Shown: positions 8,902 through 19,399, counted from the first letter of the stretch. The stretch is DNA of 64,000 nucleotides from Cupriavidus lacunae (GCF_003353055.1 NZ_QKWJ01000001.1:312235-376234), one strand, 5' to 3'. Translations and numbers: made by a program. Notes: generated by a model not told the origin, from the letters alone.

Positions 8902-9678
8902 TCAGTGTGCCGATGCGCCGAGGTAGGCCTCGATCACCGCGGGGTTGTTCTGCACGTCTTGTGGCAGGCCCTGGGCAATCACCTTGCCGTAATCCAGCAC
9001 CGTCATGCGGTTGCACAGGCCCATCACCAGCTTCACGTCGTGCTCGATCAGCAGGATGGTCTTGCCATCATTGCGGATCTTGTCGAGCAGGCCGCGCAGC
9101 TCGACCTTCTCGGTCGCGTTCATGCCCGCGGCCGGTTCGTCCAGCGCCAGCAGCTTGGGCTCGGTCGCCAGCGCGCGGGCGATCTCCAGCCGGCGCTGGT
9201 GGCCGTACGACAGGTTGCGCGAGGTGAAGTTGGCGTACTTGCCGATGCCGACGTAGTCGAGCAGGTCATGCGCGCGGTCCTCCACATCCGCTTCTTCCCG
9301 GCGCACCGAAGGCGGCCGGAACACCGCACCGAGCAGGCCTGCCTTGGTCCGCACGTGCCGGCCCACCATCACGTTCTCGAGCGCGGTCATGTCGTTGAAC
9401 AGGCGAATATTCTGGAAGGTACGGGCGATGCCGGCCTTGGCCACTTCGTGCACGGCGGTCGGCTGGTAGGGCTTGCCGCCCAGCACGAACTCACCGGAAT
9501 CGGGCGTGTACAGGCCTGTGATCACGTTGAAGAACGTCGTCTTGCCGGCCCCGTTGGGGCCGATCAGGCCATAGATCTCGCCCGGATTGATCTGCAGGCC
9601 CACGTCGGACAGCGCCTGCAGGCCGCCGAAACGCTTGTTGACCCCCTGTACCGACAGGAGGAAATTGTTGTTGCTCAT
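8902..9678 (-). CDS. livG: Branched-chain amino acid ABC transporter ATPase LivG
   Basis: First ATPase of the importer, 258 residues. Walker A GPNGAGKTTFFN, LivG-specific HEVAKAGIARTFQNIRLF, signature LSYGHQRRLEIARAL, Walker B LLALDEPAAGMN and ILLIEHDVKLVMG. The ATG at 9678 follows GGGGATAA. A longer frame upstream lies inside livM and is not coding. It sits 13 nt after livM in the operon. Confidence 0.95.
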   Translation of the reverse strand: MSNNNFLLSVQGVNKRFGGLQALSDVGLQINPGEIYGLIGPNGAGKTTFFNVITGLYTPDSGEFVLGGKPYQPTAVHEVAKAGIARTFQNIRLFNDMTALENVMVGRHVRTKAGLLGAVFRPPSVRREEADVEDRAHDLLDYVGIGKYANFTSRNLSYGHQRRLEIARALATEPKLLALDEPAAGMNATEKVELRGLLDKIRNDGKTILLIEHDVKLVMGLCNRMTVLDYGKVIAQGLPQDVQNNPAVIEAYLGASAH

Positions 9679-9691
9679 GTTATCCCCCTGA

Positions 9692-10849
9692 TCAGAAACG
9701 GCCCACACTGCCCGCCCGGCGCACCACCGGACGGTCTTCCTTGCGCGGCGACGGCCAGATGCCCGCCGGGCGATACAGCATGACGCCCACCAGGGCCAGG
9801 CCGAACAGCAACTGGCGCAGCACTTCGGCATCGACGATCACGTGGCCGAACAGGCCAGTCTGCATCGGCTCGGCCACCACGCGCAGCAGTTCCTGGAAGC
9901 CCACCAGCAGGATGCCGCCGAGGATCACGCCAGGGATGTGTCCCATGCCACCCAACACCACGATGGCCAGCACATAGATGGACTCCCACAGCACGAACGA
10001 TTCAGGCGACACAAAGCCCTGGAAGGCACCGAACACTGCACCGGAAGCGCCACCGAACGAGGCACCCATGGCAAAGGCCAGCAGCTTGATGTTGCGAGTG
10101 TTGATGCCCATTGCCTTGGCGGCGATCTCATCCTCGCGGATCGCGACAAAGGCGCGGCCGATACGCGAGTTCTGCAGCCGCAGGCAGATGAACACGATCA
10201 CGATGACCAGGAACACCAGCAGGTAGTAGTACATGAACACCGGCGTGAACTTGAGGCCGAAGATCTCGTGGGACTTCGAGAAGTCGAAGCCAAAGATATG
10301 GACCGGGTCCACCGCCGTGACCCCCTTCGGCCCGTTGGTGATGTTCAACGGGCGGTCGAGGTTGTTCATGAAGATGCGGATAATCTCGCCGAAGCCCAGG
10401 GTCACGATAGCGAGATAGTCGCCGCGCAGCTTGAGCGTCGGCGCCCCCAGCAGCACGCCGAAGGTGGCCGCCACCAGGATCGCGATCGGCAACACGAACC
10501 ACATCGACAGATGCAGGCCGTGGGGGAACAGCTGATGGATCCACTCGAACTGGTTGGACAGGTGGGGCGAGCCCAGCAAGGCCATCAGGTAGGCGCCGAC
10601 GGCGTAGAACGCGATATAGCCGAGATCGAGCAGGCCGGCGAAGCCCACCACGATATTCAGGCCCAGCGCCAGCATGATGTAGATGAGCGCGAAGTCGAGC
10701 ACGCGCACCCAGTAGTTGCCGCCCAGCGTCTGCACGATGAACGGCGCGCACAGCGCGACCACCAGGAAGCCCATGAGCGCGGCCAGGGTCTTGGCCGGCA
10801 CGCGGGAAGGCGCCGCAACCGCCGCCGTGGATGGAATCGGAGTATTCAT
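9692..10849 (-). CDS. livM: Branched-chain amino acid ABC transporter permease LivM
   Basis: Inner-membrane permease of 385 residues with a short N-terminal extension and about nine hydrophobic segments. Family hallmarks are ALGLNIVVGFAGLLDLGY near the start and AMGINTRNIKLLAFAMGASFGG in the ATPase-coupling region. The C-terminus carries LFGLALVGVMLYRPAGIWPS. Start ATG at 10849, 11 nt after the livH stop. It pairs with LivH to form the channel. Confidence 0.94.
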   Translation of the reverse strand: MNTPIPSTAAVAAPSRVPAKTLAALMGFLVVALCAPFIVQTLGGNYWVRVLDFALIYIMLALGLNIVVGFAGLLDLGYIAFYAVGAYLMALLGSPHLSNQFEWIHQLFPHGLHLSMWFVLPIAILVAATFGVLLGAPTLKLRGDYLAIVTLGFGEIIRIFMNNLDRPLNITNGPKGVTAVDPVHIFGFDFSKSHEIFGLKFTPVFMYYYLLVFLVIVIVFICLRLQNSRIGRAFVAIREDEIAAKAMGINTRNIKLLAFAMGASFGGASGAVFGAFQGFVSPESFVLWESIYVLAIVVLGGMGHIPGVILGGILLVGFQELLRVVAEPMQTGLFGHVIVDAEVLRQLLFGLALVGVMLYRPAGIWPSPRKEDRPVVRRAGSVGRF

Positions 10850-10860
10850 GGATTCGCTCC

Positions 10861-11796
10861 TCAAGCGCGTTCGGCCACCCGCTCGCCCATGATGCCGGAC
10901 GGACGGAACACAAGTACGGTAATCAGCACGATAAAGGCAAAGACGTCCTGGTAGTTCGAGCCGAACACGCCGTTGGTCAGGTCGCCGATATAGCCGGCGC
11001 CCAGTGCCTCGATCAGGCCCAGCAGCATGCCGCCGACCATGGCGCCCGCCAGGTTGCCGATGCCGCCCAGCACCGCGGCGGTGAACGCCTTCAGGCCGGG
11101 GATGAAACCCATGTAGAAGTGGGCATTGCCGTAGTTGGTGGCCATCATCACGCCTGCCAGCGCGGCCAGCGTGGCGCCGATCATGAAGGTGGCGGAAATG
11201 ACGAAATTGGGGTTCACGCCCATCAGGCCGGCCACCTTCTGGTTCTCGGCGGTGGCGCGCATGGCGCGGCCGAGCTTGGTGCGGTTGACCAGCGCGAGCA
11301 GCCCGGCCATCACCATCACGGCCATGCCGATGATGACCATTTCCTTGCCGGTGATGGTGGCGCCGGTCGAGCCGATGTCGATGGGCTCGGACGGCAGCAG
11401 CTGCGGGAAGGTCAGCGGGTTGCGCGACCAGATCAGCATGCCCATCGTCTGCAGGATGATTGAGACCCCGATCGCGGTGATCAGCGGTGCGAGCCGTGGC
11501 GCATTGCGCAAGGGCCGGTAGGCGATTCGCTCGATGGAATAGGCCAGTACTGCGCAAACTGGCATGGCGATCAGCGTGGCGATCACCAGCGTCAGCCACT
11601 CCGGCAGGCCGGGGGCGTATTTCTGCAGCCCAAGGATCGCTGACAATGCGGTCAGTGCGCCGATCATCAGCACGTCGCCGTGGGCGAAGTTGATGATCCC
11701 CAGAATGCCGTAGACCATGGTGTAGCCCAGTGCGATCAGCGCATAAATGCTGCCGAGCACCAGACCGTTCACGATCTGCTGGATAAAGATATCCAT
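10861..11796 (-). CDS. livH: Branched-chain amino acid ABC transporter permease LivH
   Basis: Inner-membrane permease of 311 residues starting MDIFIQQIVNGLVLGSIYAL, typical of LivH. The loop GRAMRATAENQKVAGLMGVN is the ATPase-contact element. First gene of livHMGF, 212 bp downstream of livK and behind the livK terminator, so the permease/ATPase genes may be read by read-through or from their own promoter. Confidence 0.94.
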   Translation of the reverse strand: MDIFIQQIVNGLVLGSIYALIALGYTMVYGILGIINFAHGDVLMIGALTALSAILGLQKYAPGLPEWLTLVIATLIAMPVCAVLAYSIERIAYRPLRNAPRLAPLITAIGVSIILQTMGMLIWSRNPLTFPQLLPSEPIDIGSTGATITGKEMVIIGMAVMVMAGLLALVNRTKLGRAMRATAENQKVAGLMGVNPNFVISATFMIGATLAALAGVMMATNYGNAHFYMGFIPGLKAFTAAVLGGIGNLAGAMVGGMLLGLIEALGAGYIGDLTNGVFGSNYQDVFAFIVLITVLVFRPSGIMGERVAERA

Positions 11797-11948
11797 GAAA
11801 ACTCCTGCTTCAGTCCCGGACCTTACGGCATGGTGTGGATGCCGGGGGGACCATGATGTGTGATGGGTAAGGTTGCTGAGGTTGGTTTGCTGGTAAGCGG
11901 CCTGCCATGCTCCATCCAGGGTAAGGATGCTTCTACATTAGGCGAGGC

Positions 11949-11987
11949 TAAAAAGAACGGCACCGCAAAATACTCACGGTGCCGTTC
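11949..11987 (-). terminator. Terminator after livK
   Basis: Perfect 11-bp inverted repeat GAACGGCACCG (11955-11965) / CGGTGCCGTTC (11977-11987). On the minus strand it is followed by TTTTT. It lies just past the livK stop and separates the highly expressed binding-protein gene from livHMGF, limiting read-through. Confidence 0.88.
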
Positions 11988-12008
11988 GGATGGGCCGGTA
12001 AGCCCTGA

Positions 12009-13211
12009 TTACATCTTCACGACGTCGAGGACGGACTTCTTCTTGTCCTTGTACTCGTACAGCGTGATGGTGCCTTCCTTCATGTCGCCCTTCTCGTCGA
12101 AGGCGATGTTGCCGATCACGCCCTTGTAGTTGGTCTTGGGCATTTCGGCCAGGATGGCCGCCGGCTCGGTCGAGTTGGCGCGCTTCATGGCGTCGACGAT
12201 GACCATCACGGCGTCATACGTGAACGGTGCGTAGATCTGCACCGGGGCGTTGAAACGAGCCTGGTAGCGCTTCTCGAAGTCGGCACCGGTCTCCATCTTC
12301 GACAGGGCCAGGCCTGCCTCCGAGCAGATGATGTTCGACACGGCATCGCCGGCCAGTTCAGCCACCTTGTCGGTACAGACGCCGTCGCCGCCGACGATCT
12401 TGGCGCCGATGCCAAGTTCCTTGGCCTGCTTGGCGAACGGGCCGCCAGTGGCGTCCATGCCGCCGTACATGATGACGTCAGGCTTCTTGCCCTTGATCTT
12501 GGTGAGAATGGCCTTGAAGTCGGTGGCCTTGTCGTTGGTGGCCTCGCGCGCCACCACGTTCACGCCGGCCGCCTTCGCGGTCTTCTCGAACTCGTCGGCC
12601 AGGCCCTTGCCGTAGGCGGTGGCGTCGTCGACGATCGCCACGCTCTTGGCATGGAGGGTCTTGCTGGCATAGTTGGCCAGTGCCGGGCCCTGCTGGGCGT
12701 CGGTGGCCACCACGCGGTAGGTGGTCTTGAAGCCCTGCTTGGTGTAGTCCGGGTTGGTCGACGACGGCGAGATCTGCACGATGCCGGCATCGCTATAGAT
12801 CTTGGAGGCCGGGATCGACGTGCCCGAGTTCAGGTGGCCGACCACGGCGACGACCTTGGCGTCGACCAGCTTCTGCGCCACGGAGGTGCCGGTCTTCGGG
12901 TCCGCGGCGTCGTCTTCGCCGACCAGTTCCAGCTTGATCTTCTTGCCACCGATTTCCAGGCCGGTCTTGTTGACTTCTTCCACGGCCAGGCGGGCGCCGT
13001 TTTCGTTGTCCTTGCCAAGGTGCGCGATACCGCCGGTCAGCGGGGCCGCGTGGCCGATCTTGACGACGACCTCGCCGCCACCCGCTGCGGGAGCCGCAGC
13101 CGCCGGCGCCGAAGATGCCGCCTCAGCCGGCTTCTCTTCCTTCTTGCCGCAAGCTGTGACCAGCGCCACTGCGGCCGCGATCGGCAGAATCTTGGCAAAC
13201 GTGATTTGCAT
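12009..13211 (-). CDS. livK: Branched-chain amino acid ABC transporter substrate-binding protein LivK
   Basis: Periplasmic leucine/isoleucine/valine-type binding protein of 400 residues. The N-terminus is a lipoprotein-like signal: hydrophobic core, then LVTACGKKEE with Cys at about residue 21, followed by an Ala/Glu/Pro linker. The binding fold has GHAAPLTGGIAHLGKDNENG and SSTNPDYTKQGFKTTYRVV. ATG at 13211 has an AGGAGA ribosome site. An in-frame extension to 13361 crosses the promoter and is rejected. First gene of the liv locus. Confidence 0.94.
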   Translation of the reverse strand: MQITFAKILPIAAAVALVTACGKKEEKPAEAASSAPAAAAPAAGGGEVVVKIGHAAPLTGGIAHLGKDNENGARLAVEEVNKTGLEIGGKKIKLELVGEDDAADPKTGTSVAQKLVDAKVVAVVGHLNSGTSIPASKIYSDAGIVQISPSSTNPDYTKQGFKTTYRVVATDAQQGPALANYASKTLHAKSVAIVDDATAYGKGLADEFEKTAKAAGVNVVAREATNDKATDFKAILTKIKGKKPDVIMYGGMDATGGPFAKQAKELGIGAKIVGGDGVCTDKVAELAGDAVSNIICSEAGLALSKMETGADFEKRYQARFNAPVQIYAPFTYDAVMVIVDAMKRANSTEPAAILAEMPKTNYKGVIGNIAFDEKGDMKEGTITLYEYKDKKKSVLDVVKM

Positions 13212-13287
13212 GAGTGATCTCCTAGGATTCACAAAAACAGGGATTTGCAACGCCTCCCGGGGCGTTTCCCTGGACCGCCTTTGTTTA

Positions 13288-13302
13288 GTTTCAATTTGAA
13301 AC
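13288..13302 (-). promoter_or_regulatory. Palindrome at the predicted livK start site (candidate operator)
   Basis: GTTTCAA-T-TTGAAAC, a perfect 7-bp inverted repeat with one central base. It begins 7 nt after the livK -10 box, covering about +1 to +15 of the predicted transcript. The position suggests a repressor or start-site regulator; the factor is unknown. Confidence 0.5.
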
Positions 13303-13308
13303 GCGCGC

Positions 13309-13336
13309 ATTGTATCCCCTTTCTTTGGCGATGCAA
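13309..13336 (-). promoter_or_regulatory. livK promoter
   Basis: TTGCAT (13331-13336), 16-nt spacer, TACAAT (13309-13314) on the minus strand, about 98 nt upstream of the livK start. The rest of the 577-bp gap to ispH (13337-13721) holds no supportable gene. It has an AT-rich patch at about 13511-13545 and a short inverted repeat ATCAGGG/CCCTGAT at 13603-13621. Confidence 0.65.
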
Positions 13337-13721
13337 TACGCGACGCAACATCCTTAACCATTTACCGGTCAAATGAGCTAGGGAATTTCCCCAATGCACA
13401 GATTGTGGCAATTCCCACCCACATGACGTGGTCGCCCCACCTACTTACAAGAATCGTGCCTGCGCCGCCCGTAGGGCGCGAATGAGCATCGCCGGCGCCA
13501 CCTATAATGCTCCTTTATTAATTAGGCGTTTCATTTAATTGCAATGGCGCCAATCTCTAATGTGCAGAATGTAGCGCCGCACCATAATAGGGAAAACCCC
13601 AGATCAGGGGATTACCCTGATTTGTCTGACACAAAAGACAGGCATCCATGACTGCACCGTGCGCGTGCATTAATCGGGCGACAAATGATGGCCCGCCAAT
13701 CCGAAGGCACCAAAAACAAAA

Positions 13722-13744
13722 GGGCGCCGCATCAAGCGGCGCCC
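13722..13744 (-). terminator. Terminator after ispH
   Basis: GGGCGCCGC / GCGGCGCCC with an ATCAA loop, followed on the minus strand by TTTTGTTTTTGG. It lies 44 nt past the ispH stop. Confidence 0.88.
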
Positions 13745-13788
13745 TCTTAATCAGGCAGGACTGAAAGGCGGGCACGCCCGCGCATCCC

Positions 13789-14754
13789 TCACGCGGCTGC
13801 GCTGGTGGGCAGCAGCCCGCGCGGCAGCGGGAAGGCCATGTTCTCCTCGATGCCATCGAGAGGGCGCACCTGGCGCGCACCAAGTTCGCGCAGGCGCTCG
13901 ACGATCGACTGGGCCAGCGCCTCGGGCGCCGAGGCACCGGCGGTCAGGCCGATGCGGCGCTTGCCGGCGACCCACTCGGCCCGCACCTGCTCGGGCGCAT
14001 CCACCATATAGGCCGGCACGCCCAGGCGCTCGGCCAGCTCGCGCAGGCGGTTGGAGTTGGAGCTGTTGGGGCTGCCCACCACGATCACCACCTCCACCTG
14101 CGGCGCCATGAACTTGACCGCGTCCTGGCGGTTCTGCGTGGCATAGCAGATGTCCTGCTTCTTGGGCTCGCGGATCTGCGGGAAGCGCGCCTTGAGCGCG
14201 GCCACGATCTCGCGGGTCTCGTCCACCGACAGCGTGGTCTGGGTGACGTAGGCCAGGTGCGACGGATCGGCGATCTGCAGCCTGCCGACATCGGCGACTG
14301 ACTCCACCAGCACCATGCCGCTGTTGGCCTGGCCCATGGTGCCTTCGACCTCCGGGTGGCCGCGATGGCCGATCATCACGATCTCGCAGCCCTCCCCGCG
14401 CATCTTGCTCACTTCGACGTGCACCTTGGTCACCAGCGGGCAGGTGGCATCGAACACATGCAGCCCGCGCGCGGCGGCGTCCTCGCGCACTTCGCGCGAC
14501 ACGCCATGGGCGCTGAAGATAACGGTGGCTCCGGCCGGCACTTCATCGAGCTCGTGCACGAACACCGCGCCCTTGCGGCGCAGGTCGGCCACCACATAGG
14601 CGTTGTGCACGATTTCGTGGCGCACGTAGATGGGCGCGCCGAAGCGCGCGAGCGCACGCTCGACAATCTCGATGGCACGGTCCACGCCGGCGCAGAAGCC
14701 GCGCGGCTGGGCCATCAGGATTTCTGCGTCGGGTGCGGGGGTCAGGTCAGACAT
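13789..14754 (-). CDS. ispH: 4-hydroxy-3-methylbut-2-enyl diphosphate reductase IspH
   Basis: Iron-sulfur enzyme of the MEP isoprenoid pathway making IPP and DMAPP; 321 residues, normal length. Conserved blocks are [14 protein letters not shown] (first cluster Cys), [28 protein letters not shown] (second Cys), [14 protein letters not shown] and [10 protein letters not shown] (third Cys). Follows fkpB by 40 nt, the same fkpB-ispH arrangement known in enterobacteria. Confidence 0.97.
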   Translation of the reverse strand: MSDLTPAPDAEILMAQPRGFCAGVDRAIEIVERALARFGAPIYVRHEIVHNAYVVADLRRKGAVFVHELDEVPAGATVIFSAHGVSREVREDAAARGLHVFDATCPLVTKVHVEVSKMRGEGCEIVMIGHRGHPEVEGTMGQANSGMVLVESVADVGRLQIADPSHLAYVTQTTLSVDETREIVAALKARFPQIREPKKQDICYATQNRQDAVKFMAPQVEVVIVVGSPNSSNSNRLRELAERLGVPAYMVDAPEQVRAEWVAGKRRIGLTAGASAPEALAQSIVERLRELGARQVRPLDGIEENMAFPLPRGLLPTSAAA

Positions 14755-14794
14755 GCTGCGGTATCAGGACAGGTTCGGCACACATGCTGCGCGC

Positions 14795-15283
14795 TCAGAG
14801 AATGCCGATCAGCTGCACGTCGAACAGGATGATCTGCCCGGCCAGCGGATGGTTGAAGTCGAACAGCGCAGCCGTCTCTCCGATCTCCTTGAGCACGCCC
14901 GCGTACTTGCCGCCGCCGGGCGCGTTGAATTCCACCAGGTCGCCCGGGCTGTAGTCCTCTTCGAATGAGCTGTTCTCGCGCAGCGTGGCGAGCGACACCC
15001 ATTGCAGCAGCTCGGGGTTGCGCGGGCCGAAGGCCTGCTCCGGCGCCAGCCGGTAGGTCATGCGCTCGCCCTCTGGCATGCCGAGCAGCGCTTGTTCCAG
15101 CGTCGGCGCGAACTGGCCCTGACCGAGCAGCAGCGTCGCGGGCTTCTCCTCGAACGTGCTGACTACCTCGGTGCCGTTCTCGAGTGCGATGCTGTAGTGC
15201 AGGGTCAGGAAAGAGTCTGGCTGGACAGTCTTGCGGCCAGCCGTGCCGCCGTCGGCTTCCGACGCGAAAGTTTGCAAATTCAT
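14795..15283 (-). CDS. fkpB: FKBP-type peptidyl-prolyl isomerase (SlpA/FkpB)
   Basis: Cytoplasmic prolyl isomerase of 162 residues with an FKBP fold and inserted IF domain: [27 protein letters not shown] and [18 protein letters not shown]. Upstream of ispH and probably co-transcribed. The ATG at 15283 is chosen over a frame overlapping it in another register. Confidence 0.93.
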   Translation of the reverse strand: MNLQTFASEADGGTAGRKTVQPDSFLTLHYSIALENGTEVVSTFEEKPATLLLGQGQFAPTLEQALLGMPEGERMTYRLAPEQAFGPRNPELLQWVSLATLRENSSFEEDYSPGDLVEFNAPGGGKYAGVLKEIGETAALFDFNHPLAGQIILFDVQLIGIL

Positions 15284-15390
15284 GGGTGATCAACCAGTCA
15301 ACAACCCCTATTGTATTCGACTGGACCGTCGCCCGCCGCCCCGCGCTCGGGTGTAACCCTGATCACGGCGTGACTACCCCGGACTTACCC

Positions 15391-16077
15391 ATGACCATTG
15401 CCGACTGGCCCTCCTGCGAGCGGCCCCGCGAGAAACTGCTGGAATGCGGCGCCGCCGCCCTCTCCGACGCCGAGCTGCTGGCCGTCCTGCTGCGCGTAGG
15501 CACGACCGGCAAAAGTGCCGTGGACCTCGCACGCGAGCTGCTGCACCGTTTTGGCTCGCTGACCGCCCTGCTCGCGGCCGAGGCGCATGCGCTGACCGGC
15601 GTCAGGGGCATGGGCGAGACCAAATATGCCCAGCTGCAGGCCATCCCGGAACTGGCGCGGCGCGCGCTGGCAGAGTCGCTGCGGCTGCCCACCGGCTTTG
15701 ATTCCCCGGAGGCGGTGCGCAACTACCTTCGCCTGACGCTGGCGCCGCTGCCGCACGAGGTCTTCCTGTGTCTGTTCCTGGATCCGCGCAACCGCATGGT
15801 GGCCAGCGAAGAGCTGTTCCGCGGCACGTTGACGCGCGCCGCCGTCTACCCGCGCGAGGTGGCGCGCCAGGCGCTGGTGCATAATGCAGCCGGCATCATC
15901 GTGGCCCACAACCACCCGCGCGGCACCACCGAGCCGAGCCAGAGCGACCTCCACCTGACCCGCGAGCTGGCGCGCGCGCTCGCCCTGATCGACGTGCGGC
16001 TGCTCGACCATTTCATCGTGGCCGGGCAGGAAATCCACTCGCTGGCCGACTGCTGCGACCGCTTGCCGGGGCTGTGA
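15391..16077 (+). CDS. radC: RadC family JAB1/MPN-domain protein
   Basis: 228 residues. An N-terminal helix-hairpin-helix part (about 15-85) is followed by a RadC JAMM domain (about 105-225). The metal motif is visible as [14 protein letters not shown] with an upstream Glu in MVASEELF. The cellular role is unproven; the old DNA-repair label came from a mis-mapped mutation. The ATG at 15391 fits family length; a GTG a few codons earlier is possible. Divergent from fkpB. Confidence 0.9.
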   Translation: MTIADWPSCERPREKLLECGAAALSDAELLAVLLRVGTTGKSAVDLARELLHRFGSLTALLAAEAHALTGVRGMGETKYAQLQAIPELARRALAESLRLPTGFDSPEAVRNYLRLTLAPLPHEVFLCLFLDPRNRMVASEELFRGTLTRAAVYPREVARQALVHNAAGIIVAHNHPRGTTEPSQSDLHLTRELARALALIDVRLLDHFIVAGQEIHSLADCCDRLPGL

Positions 16078-16137
16078 CGCCAACGCCACGGCTTGGGCCA
16101 GGCAGCAACACCTGCCAACGGCAAAGCACAGCGGGCA

Positions 16138-16167
16138 TTGATTCGGCGAGGGATTCCAGTCTATAAT
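16138..16167 (+). promoter_or_regulatory. Promoter of rpmB-rpmG
   Basis: TTGATT (16138-16143), 18-nt spacer, TATAAT (16162-16167). The predicted leader is about 95 nt, and the rpmB start has a weak GGAG site. Confidence 0.75.
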
Positions 16168-16268
16168 GCCCGTTTTGCTGAAGTCTCAACCGCTGCAGTC
16201 CGGGCCCGCGCGCCTTTTGTTGATCTGTTGCGAACATTGTCCACGAATAGAAGATTTAGGAGTGCTTC

Positions 16269-16502
16269 ATGGCACGCGTCTGTCAAGTGACCGGGAAAGC
16301 GCCGATGGTCGGCAACAACGTTTCCCACGCAAACAACAAGACCAAGCGCCGTTTTCTGCCCAACCTGCAGAATCGTCGTTTCTTCGTTGAATCCGAAAAC
16401 CGCTGGGTGAGCCTGCGCGTCTCGAACGCCGGCCTGCGCCTGATCGACAAGAAAGGCATCGACTCCGTGCTCGCCGACCTGCGCGCACGCGGCGAAGTCT
16501 AA
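16269..16502 (+). CDS. rpmB: 50S ribosomal protein L28
   Basis: 77-residue large-subunit protein with the L28 opening [20 protein letters not shown] and [13 protein letters not shown]. First gene of the universal rpmB-rpmG pair. Confidence 0.98.
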   Translation: MARVCQVTGKAPMVGNNVSHANNKTKRRFLPNLQNRRFFVESENRWVSLRVSNAGLRLIDKKGIDSVLADLRARGEV

Positions 16503-16515
16503 TTAGGAGCACATC

Positions 16516-16686
16516 ATGGCAAGCAAGGGCGGCCGCGACAAAATCAAGCTGGAATCGACCGCAGGTACGGGTCATTTCTACACGACCACGAAGAACAAGC
16601 GCACCATGCCGGAAAAGATGGAGATCATGAAGTTCGATCCCGTCGTCCGCAAGCACGTCGCTTACAAGGAAACCAAGATCAAGTAA
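16516..16686 (+). CDS. rpmG: 50S ribosomal protein L33
   Basis: 56-residue ribosomal protein: starts [14 protein letters not shown], contains FYTTTKNKR and [12 protein letters not shown], ends in KETKIK. Preceded by TTAGGAG at good spacing, 13 nt after rpmB. It has the Cys-free L33 form common in Gram-negatives. Confidence 0.98.
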   Translation: MASKGGRDKIKLESTAGTGHFYTTTKNKRTMPEKMEIMKFDPVVRKHVAYKETKIK

Positions 16687-16708
16687 TTGATCCTGGATCC
16701 CGCCAGAA

Positions 16709-16734
16709 AGCCCCGCCATGTCGCGGGGCTTTTT
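16709..16734 (+). terminator. Terminator after rpmG
   Basis: AGCCCCGC / GCGGGGCT stem with 6-nt loop and TTTTTGTTTG tail, 22 nt past the rpmG stop. Confidence 0.93.
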
Positions 16735-16869
16735 GTTTGTGCGCCCGGATTGGTCGCGCTGGTGCAATAAGCGTCCACCCCAGCCATGGCACTGATGCAC
16801 GGCATGGCGCGCGGGTGTAGACTTTCCCGTTTCCCCCATCCGCCAAGCGCCCCCGGCGCACTCCGCACC

Positions 16870-18462
16870 ATGAATTTCGACGTCGCCATCGTCGGCAGCG
16901 GCCTGGCCGGCCTTACGGTCGCGCTGCAGCTGGCCGACACCCACCGGGTGGCCATCCTCAGCAAGCGCGCCATGACCCAGGGCGCCAGCGACTGGGCACA
17001 GGGCGGCATCGCCGCCGTGCTGGATTCCGGCGACAGCCATGACGAGCACACCCAGGACACGCTCGTTGCCGGTGCGGGGCTGTGCGATGAAGAGGCAACG
17101 CGCTTCATCGTGGAGCATGGGCGCGAGGCCATCCAGTGGCTGATCGACCGCGGCGTGCCGTTCACGCGCGACGCGCAGGCCGAACTGGGCTTCCACCTGA
17201 CGCGCGAAGGCGGCCACAGCCGCCGGCGCATCATCCACGCCGCCGACGCCACCGGCCATGCCGTGGTCAGCACGCTGCTGCAGCAGGCAACGCAACATCC
17301 GAACATCACCATCCTGGAAGACCACTTCGCGATCGACCTGATCACCTCGCGCAAGCTGGGTCTGCCGGGCAACCGCTCCTATGGTCTGTACGTGCTGGAT
17401 GACAGCACCGGCGCGGTGCGCACCCTCACCGCCACGCACACCGTGCTGGCCGCCGGCGGCGCGGGCAAGGTCTACCTGTACACCACCAACCCCGACACGG
17501 CCACCGGCGACGGCATCGCCATGGCCTGGCGCGCGGGCTGCCGGGTGTCGAACATGGAATTCATCCAGTTCCACCCGACCTGCCTGTACCACCCCTATGC
17601 CAAGTCCTTCCTGATCTCCGAAGCGGTGCGCGGCGAAGGCGGCCTGCTCAAGCTGCCCGACGGCACCCGCTTCATGCCCGAACACGATGAGCGCGCCGAA
17701 CTGGCCCCGCGCGACGTGGTCGCGCGCGCGATCGACTTCGAGATGAAGAAGCGCGGCCTGGACTGCGTCTACCTGGACATCAGCCACCAGCCCGAGTCCT
17801 TCCTGAAGGAACACTTCCCGACCATCCACGCGCGCTGCCTGGAGCTCGGCATCGACATCACGCGCGAGCCGATCCCCGTAGTGCCGGCCGCCCATTACAC
17901 CTGCGGCGGCGTGGTGACCGACACCTCGGGACGCACCGACATCGGCAACCTGTATGCCGTGGGCGAAACCGCCTGCACCGGCCTGCACGGCGCCAACCGG
18001 CTGGCCTCCAATTCGCTGCTCGAATGCATGGTGATCGGCCGCGCCGCGGCCGTGGACATCGCCTCCAAGGACAAGGCCGGCCTGCCGGACATCACCCTGC
18101 CCGCCTGGGACGAAAGCCGTGTGTCCGATGCCGACGAGGAAGTGGTGGTGTCGCACAACTGGGACGAACTGCGCCGCATGATGTGGAACTACGTCGGCAT
18201 CGTGCGCACCAGCAAGCGGCTGGAGCGCGCCCAGCACCGCATCGGCCTGCTGCGCGAGGAGATCGCCGAGTACTACGCCAACTTCCGCGTCACCAGCGAC
18301 CTGCTGGAACTGCGCAACCTGGTCGAAGTGGCCTCGCTGATCGTGGACAGCGCCTACTCGCGCCATGAAAGCCGGGGCCTGCATTTCAGCCGCGACTATC
18401 CGGATGCGCTGCCCAAGGCGCTGCCGACTGTGATGCAGCCGCCGGCCGCAACGAAGCGTTGA
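16870..18462 (+). CDS. nadB: L-aspartate oxidase NadB
   Basis: FAD enzyme of 530 residues oxidising L-aspartate to iminoaspartate, the first step of de novo NAD synthesis. N-terminal dinucleotide fold [18 protein letters not shown], then [24 protein letters not shown] [24 protein letters not shown] and the flavin-binding [16 protein letters not shown]. The start is placed at ATG 16870; upstream codons in frame do not look coding. It converges with nadC-nadA, which supply the next two steps. Confidence 0.96.
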   Translation: MNFDVAIVGSGLAGLTVALQLADTHRVAILSKRAMTQGASDWAQGGIAAVLDSGDSHDEHTQDTLVAGAGLCDEEATRFIVEHGREAIQWLIDRGVPFTRDAQAELGFHLTREGGHSRRRIIHAADATGHAVVSTLLQQATQHPNITILEDHFAIDLITSRKLGLPGNRSYGLYVLDDSTGAVRTLTATHTVLAAGGAGKVYLYTTNPDTATGDGIAMAWRAGCRVSNMEFIQFHPTCLYHPYAKSFLISEAVRGEGGLLKLPDGTRFMPEHDERAELAPRDVVARAIDFEMKKRGLDCVYLDISHQPESFLKEHFPTIHARCLELGIDITREPIPVVPAAHYTCGGVVTDTSGRTDIGNLYAVGETACTGLHGANRLASNSLLECMVIGRAAAVDIASKDKAGLPDITLPAWDESRVSDADEEVVVSHNWDELRRMMWNYVGIVRTSKRLERAQHRIGLLREEIAEYYANFRVTSDLLELRNLVEVASLIVDSAYSRHESRGLHFSRDYPDALPKALPTVMQPPAATKR

Positions 18463-18479
18463 CGGCTGGCCAGGCAAAG

Positions 18480-18517
18480 AAAAACGGGGTGGCGCCGCAA
18501 GGCCCCACCCCGTTTTT
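18480..18517. terminator. Bidirectional terminator between nadB and nadC
   Basis: A-tract, CGGGGTGG (18485-18492), loop, CCACCCCG (18505-18512), T-tract. It serves convergent nadB and nadC. Confidence 0.92.
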
Positions 18518-18535
18518 CTGGTATCGCGCGAAGCG

Positions 18536-19399
18536 TCAGCCGATGATCCGCAGCGAATAGTCAGTCGCCCGCACGTCCTTGGTCAGCGCACCGACCGAGA
18601 TCCGGTCCACGCCGGTCTCGGCAAAGGTGCGGATGGTATCGGCATTGACGCCGCCCGACACCTCCAGCAGGGCCCTGCCCTGGTTGAGCCTGACCGCGTC
18701 CTGCATCATCGGCACGGTGAAGTTGTCGATCAGCACGGACGTGGCGCCGGCCGCCAGCGCTTCTTCCAGCTCGGGCAGCGTTTCCACCTCGATCTGCACC
18801 GATGCCTGGGTGTCCAGCGCCAGCGCCGCCTGCATGGCAGCGGTGATGCTGCCGGCCGCGGCGATATGGTTTTCCTTGATCAGGATGCCGTCGTACAGCG
18901 CCAGGCGCTGGTTCTCGCCGCCGCCGATGCGCACCGCATACTTCTGCGCCAGGCGCAGGCCCGGCAGCGTCTTGCGCGTATCCAGCACGCGCGCGCGGGT
19001 GCCGGCGATCAGGTCGGCATAGCGGCGCGTGGCGGTGGCCACGCCCGACAGCAGTTGCAGGAAGTTTAACGACGGGCGCTCGGCTGTCAGCAGCGAGCGC
19101 GCCGGGCCGGTGATCTCGCAAACCACCGAGTCCGGTGCCATGCGCGCGCCTTCGTGCTGCAGCCAGTGCACTTCCAGCGCCGGATCGACCGCGCGCATGC
19201 AGGCATCGAACCACGGCTGGCCGCACAGCACCGCGGACTCGCGCACGATCACGCGCGCGCGCGCCGCCTTGGCCGCAGGCACCAGCAGCCCGGTCAGGTC
19301 GCCGCTGCCGACATCCTCGGCGATGGCGGCCTGCACATTGGCTTGCAGCGCGGCCTGCAGCGCCGGGCCGTAACTATCGAAAACAGGATTCACGCTCAT
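18536..19399 (-). CDS. nadC: Quinolinate phosphoribosyltransferase NadC
   Basis: 287 residues. Condenses quinolinate with PRPP to nicotinate mononucleotide. Family motifs: [10 protein letters not shown] near the N-terminus, [42 protein letters not shown] and ISVGALTKD. The start overlaps the nadA stop by 4 nt, so translation is coupled. Confidence 0.96.
   Translation of the reverse strand: MSVNPVFDSYGPALQAALQANVQAAIAEDVGSGDLTGLLVPAAKAARARVIVRESAVLCGQPWFDACMRAVDPALEVHWLQHEGARMAPDSVVCEITGPARSLLTAERPSLNFLQLLSGVATATRRYADLIAGTRARVLDTRKTLPGLRLAQKYAVRIGGGENQRLALYDGILIKENHIAAAGSITAAMQAALALDTQASVQIEVETLPELEEALAAGATSVLIDNFTVPMMQDAVRLNQGRALLEVSGGVNADTIRTFAETGVDRISVGALTKDVRATDYSLRIIG

Noticed and set aside
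13550..13700. Short minus-strand ORFs in the livK-ispH gap
   Set aside because: No ribosome site, odd composition and no recognisable family.
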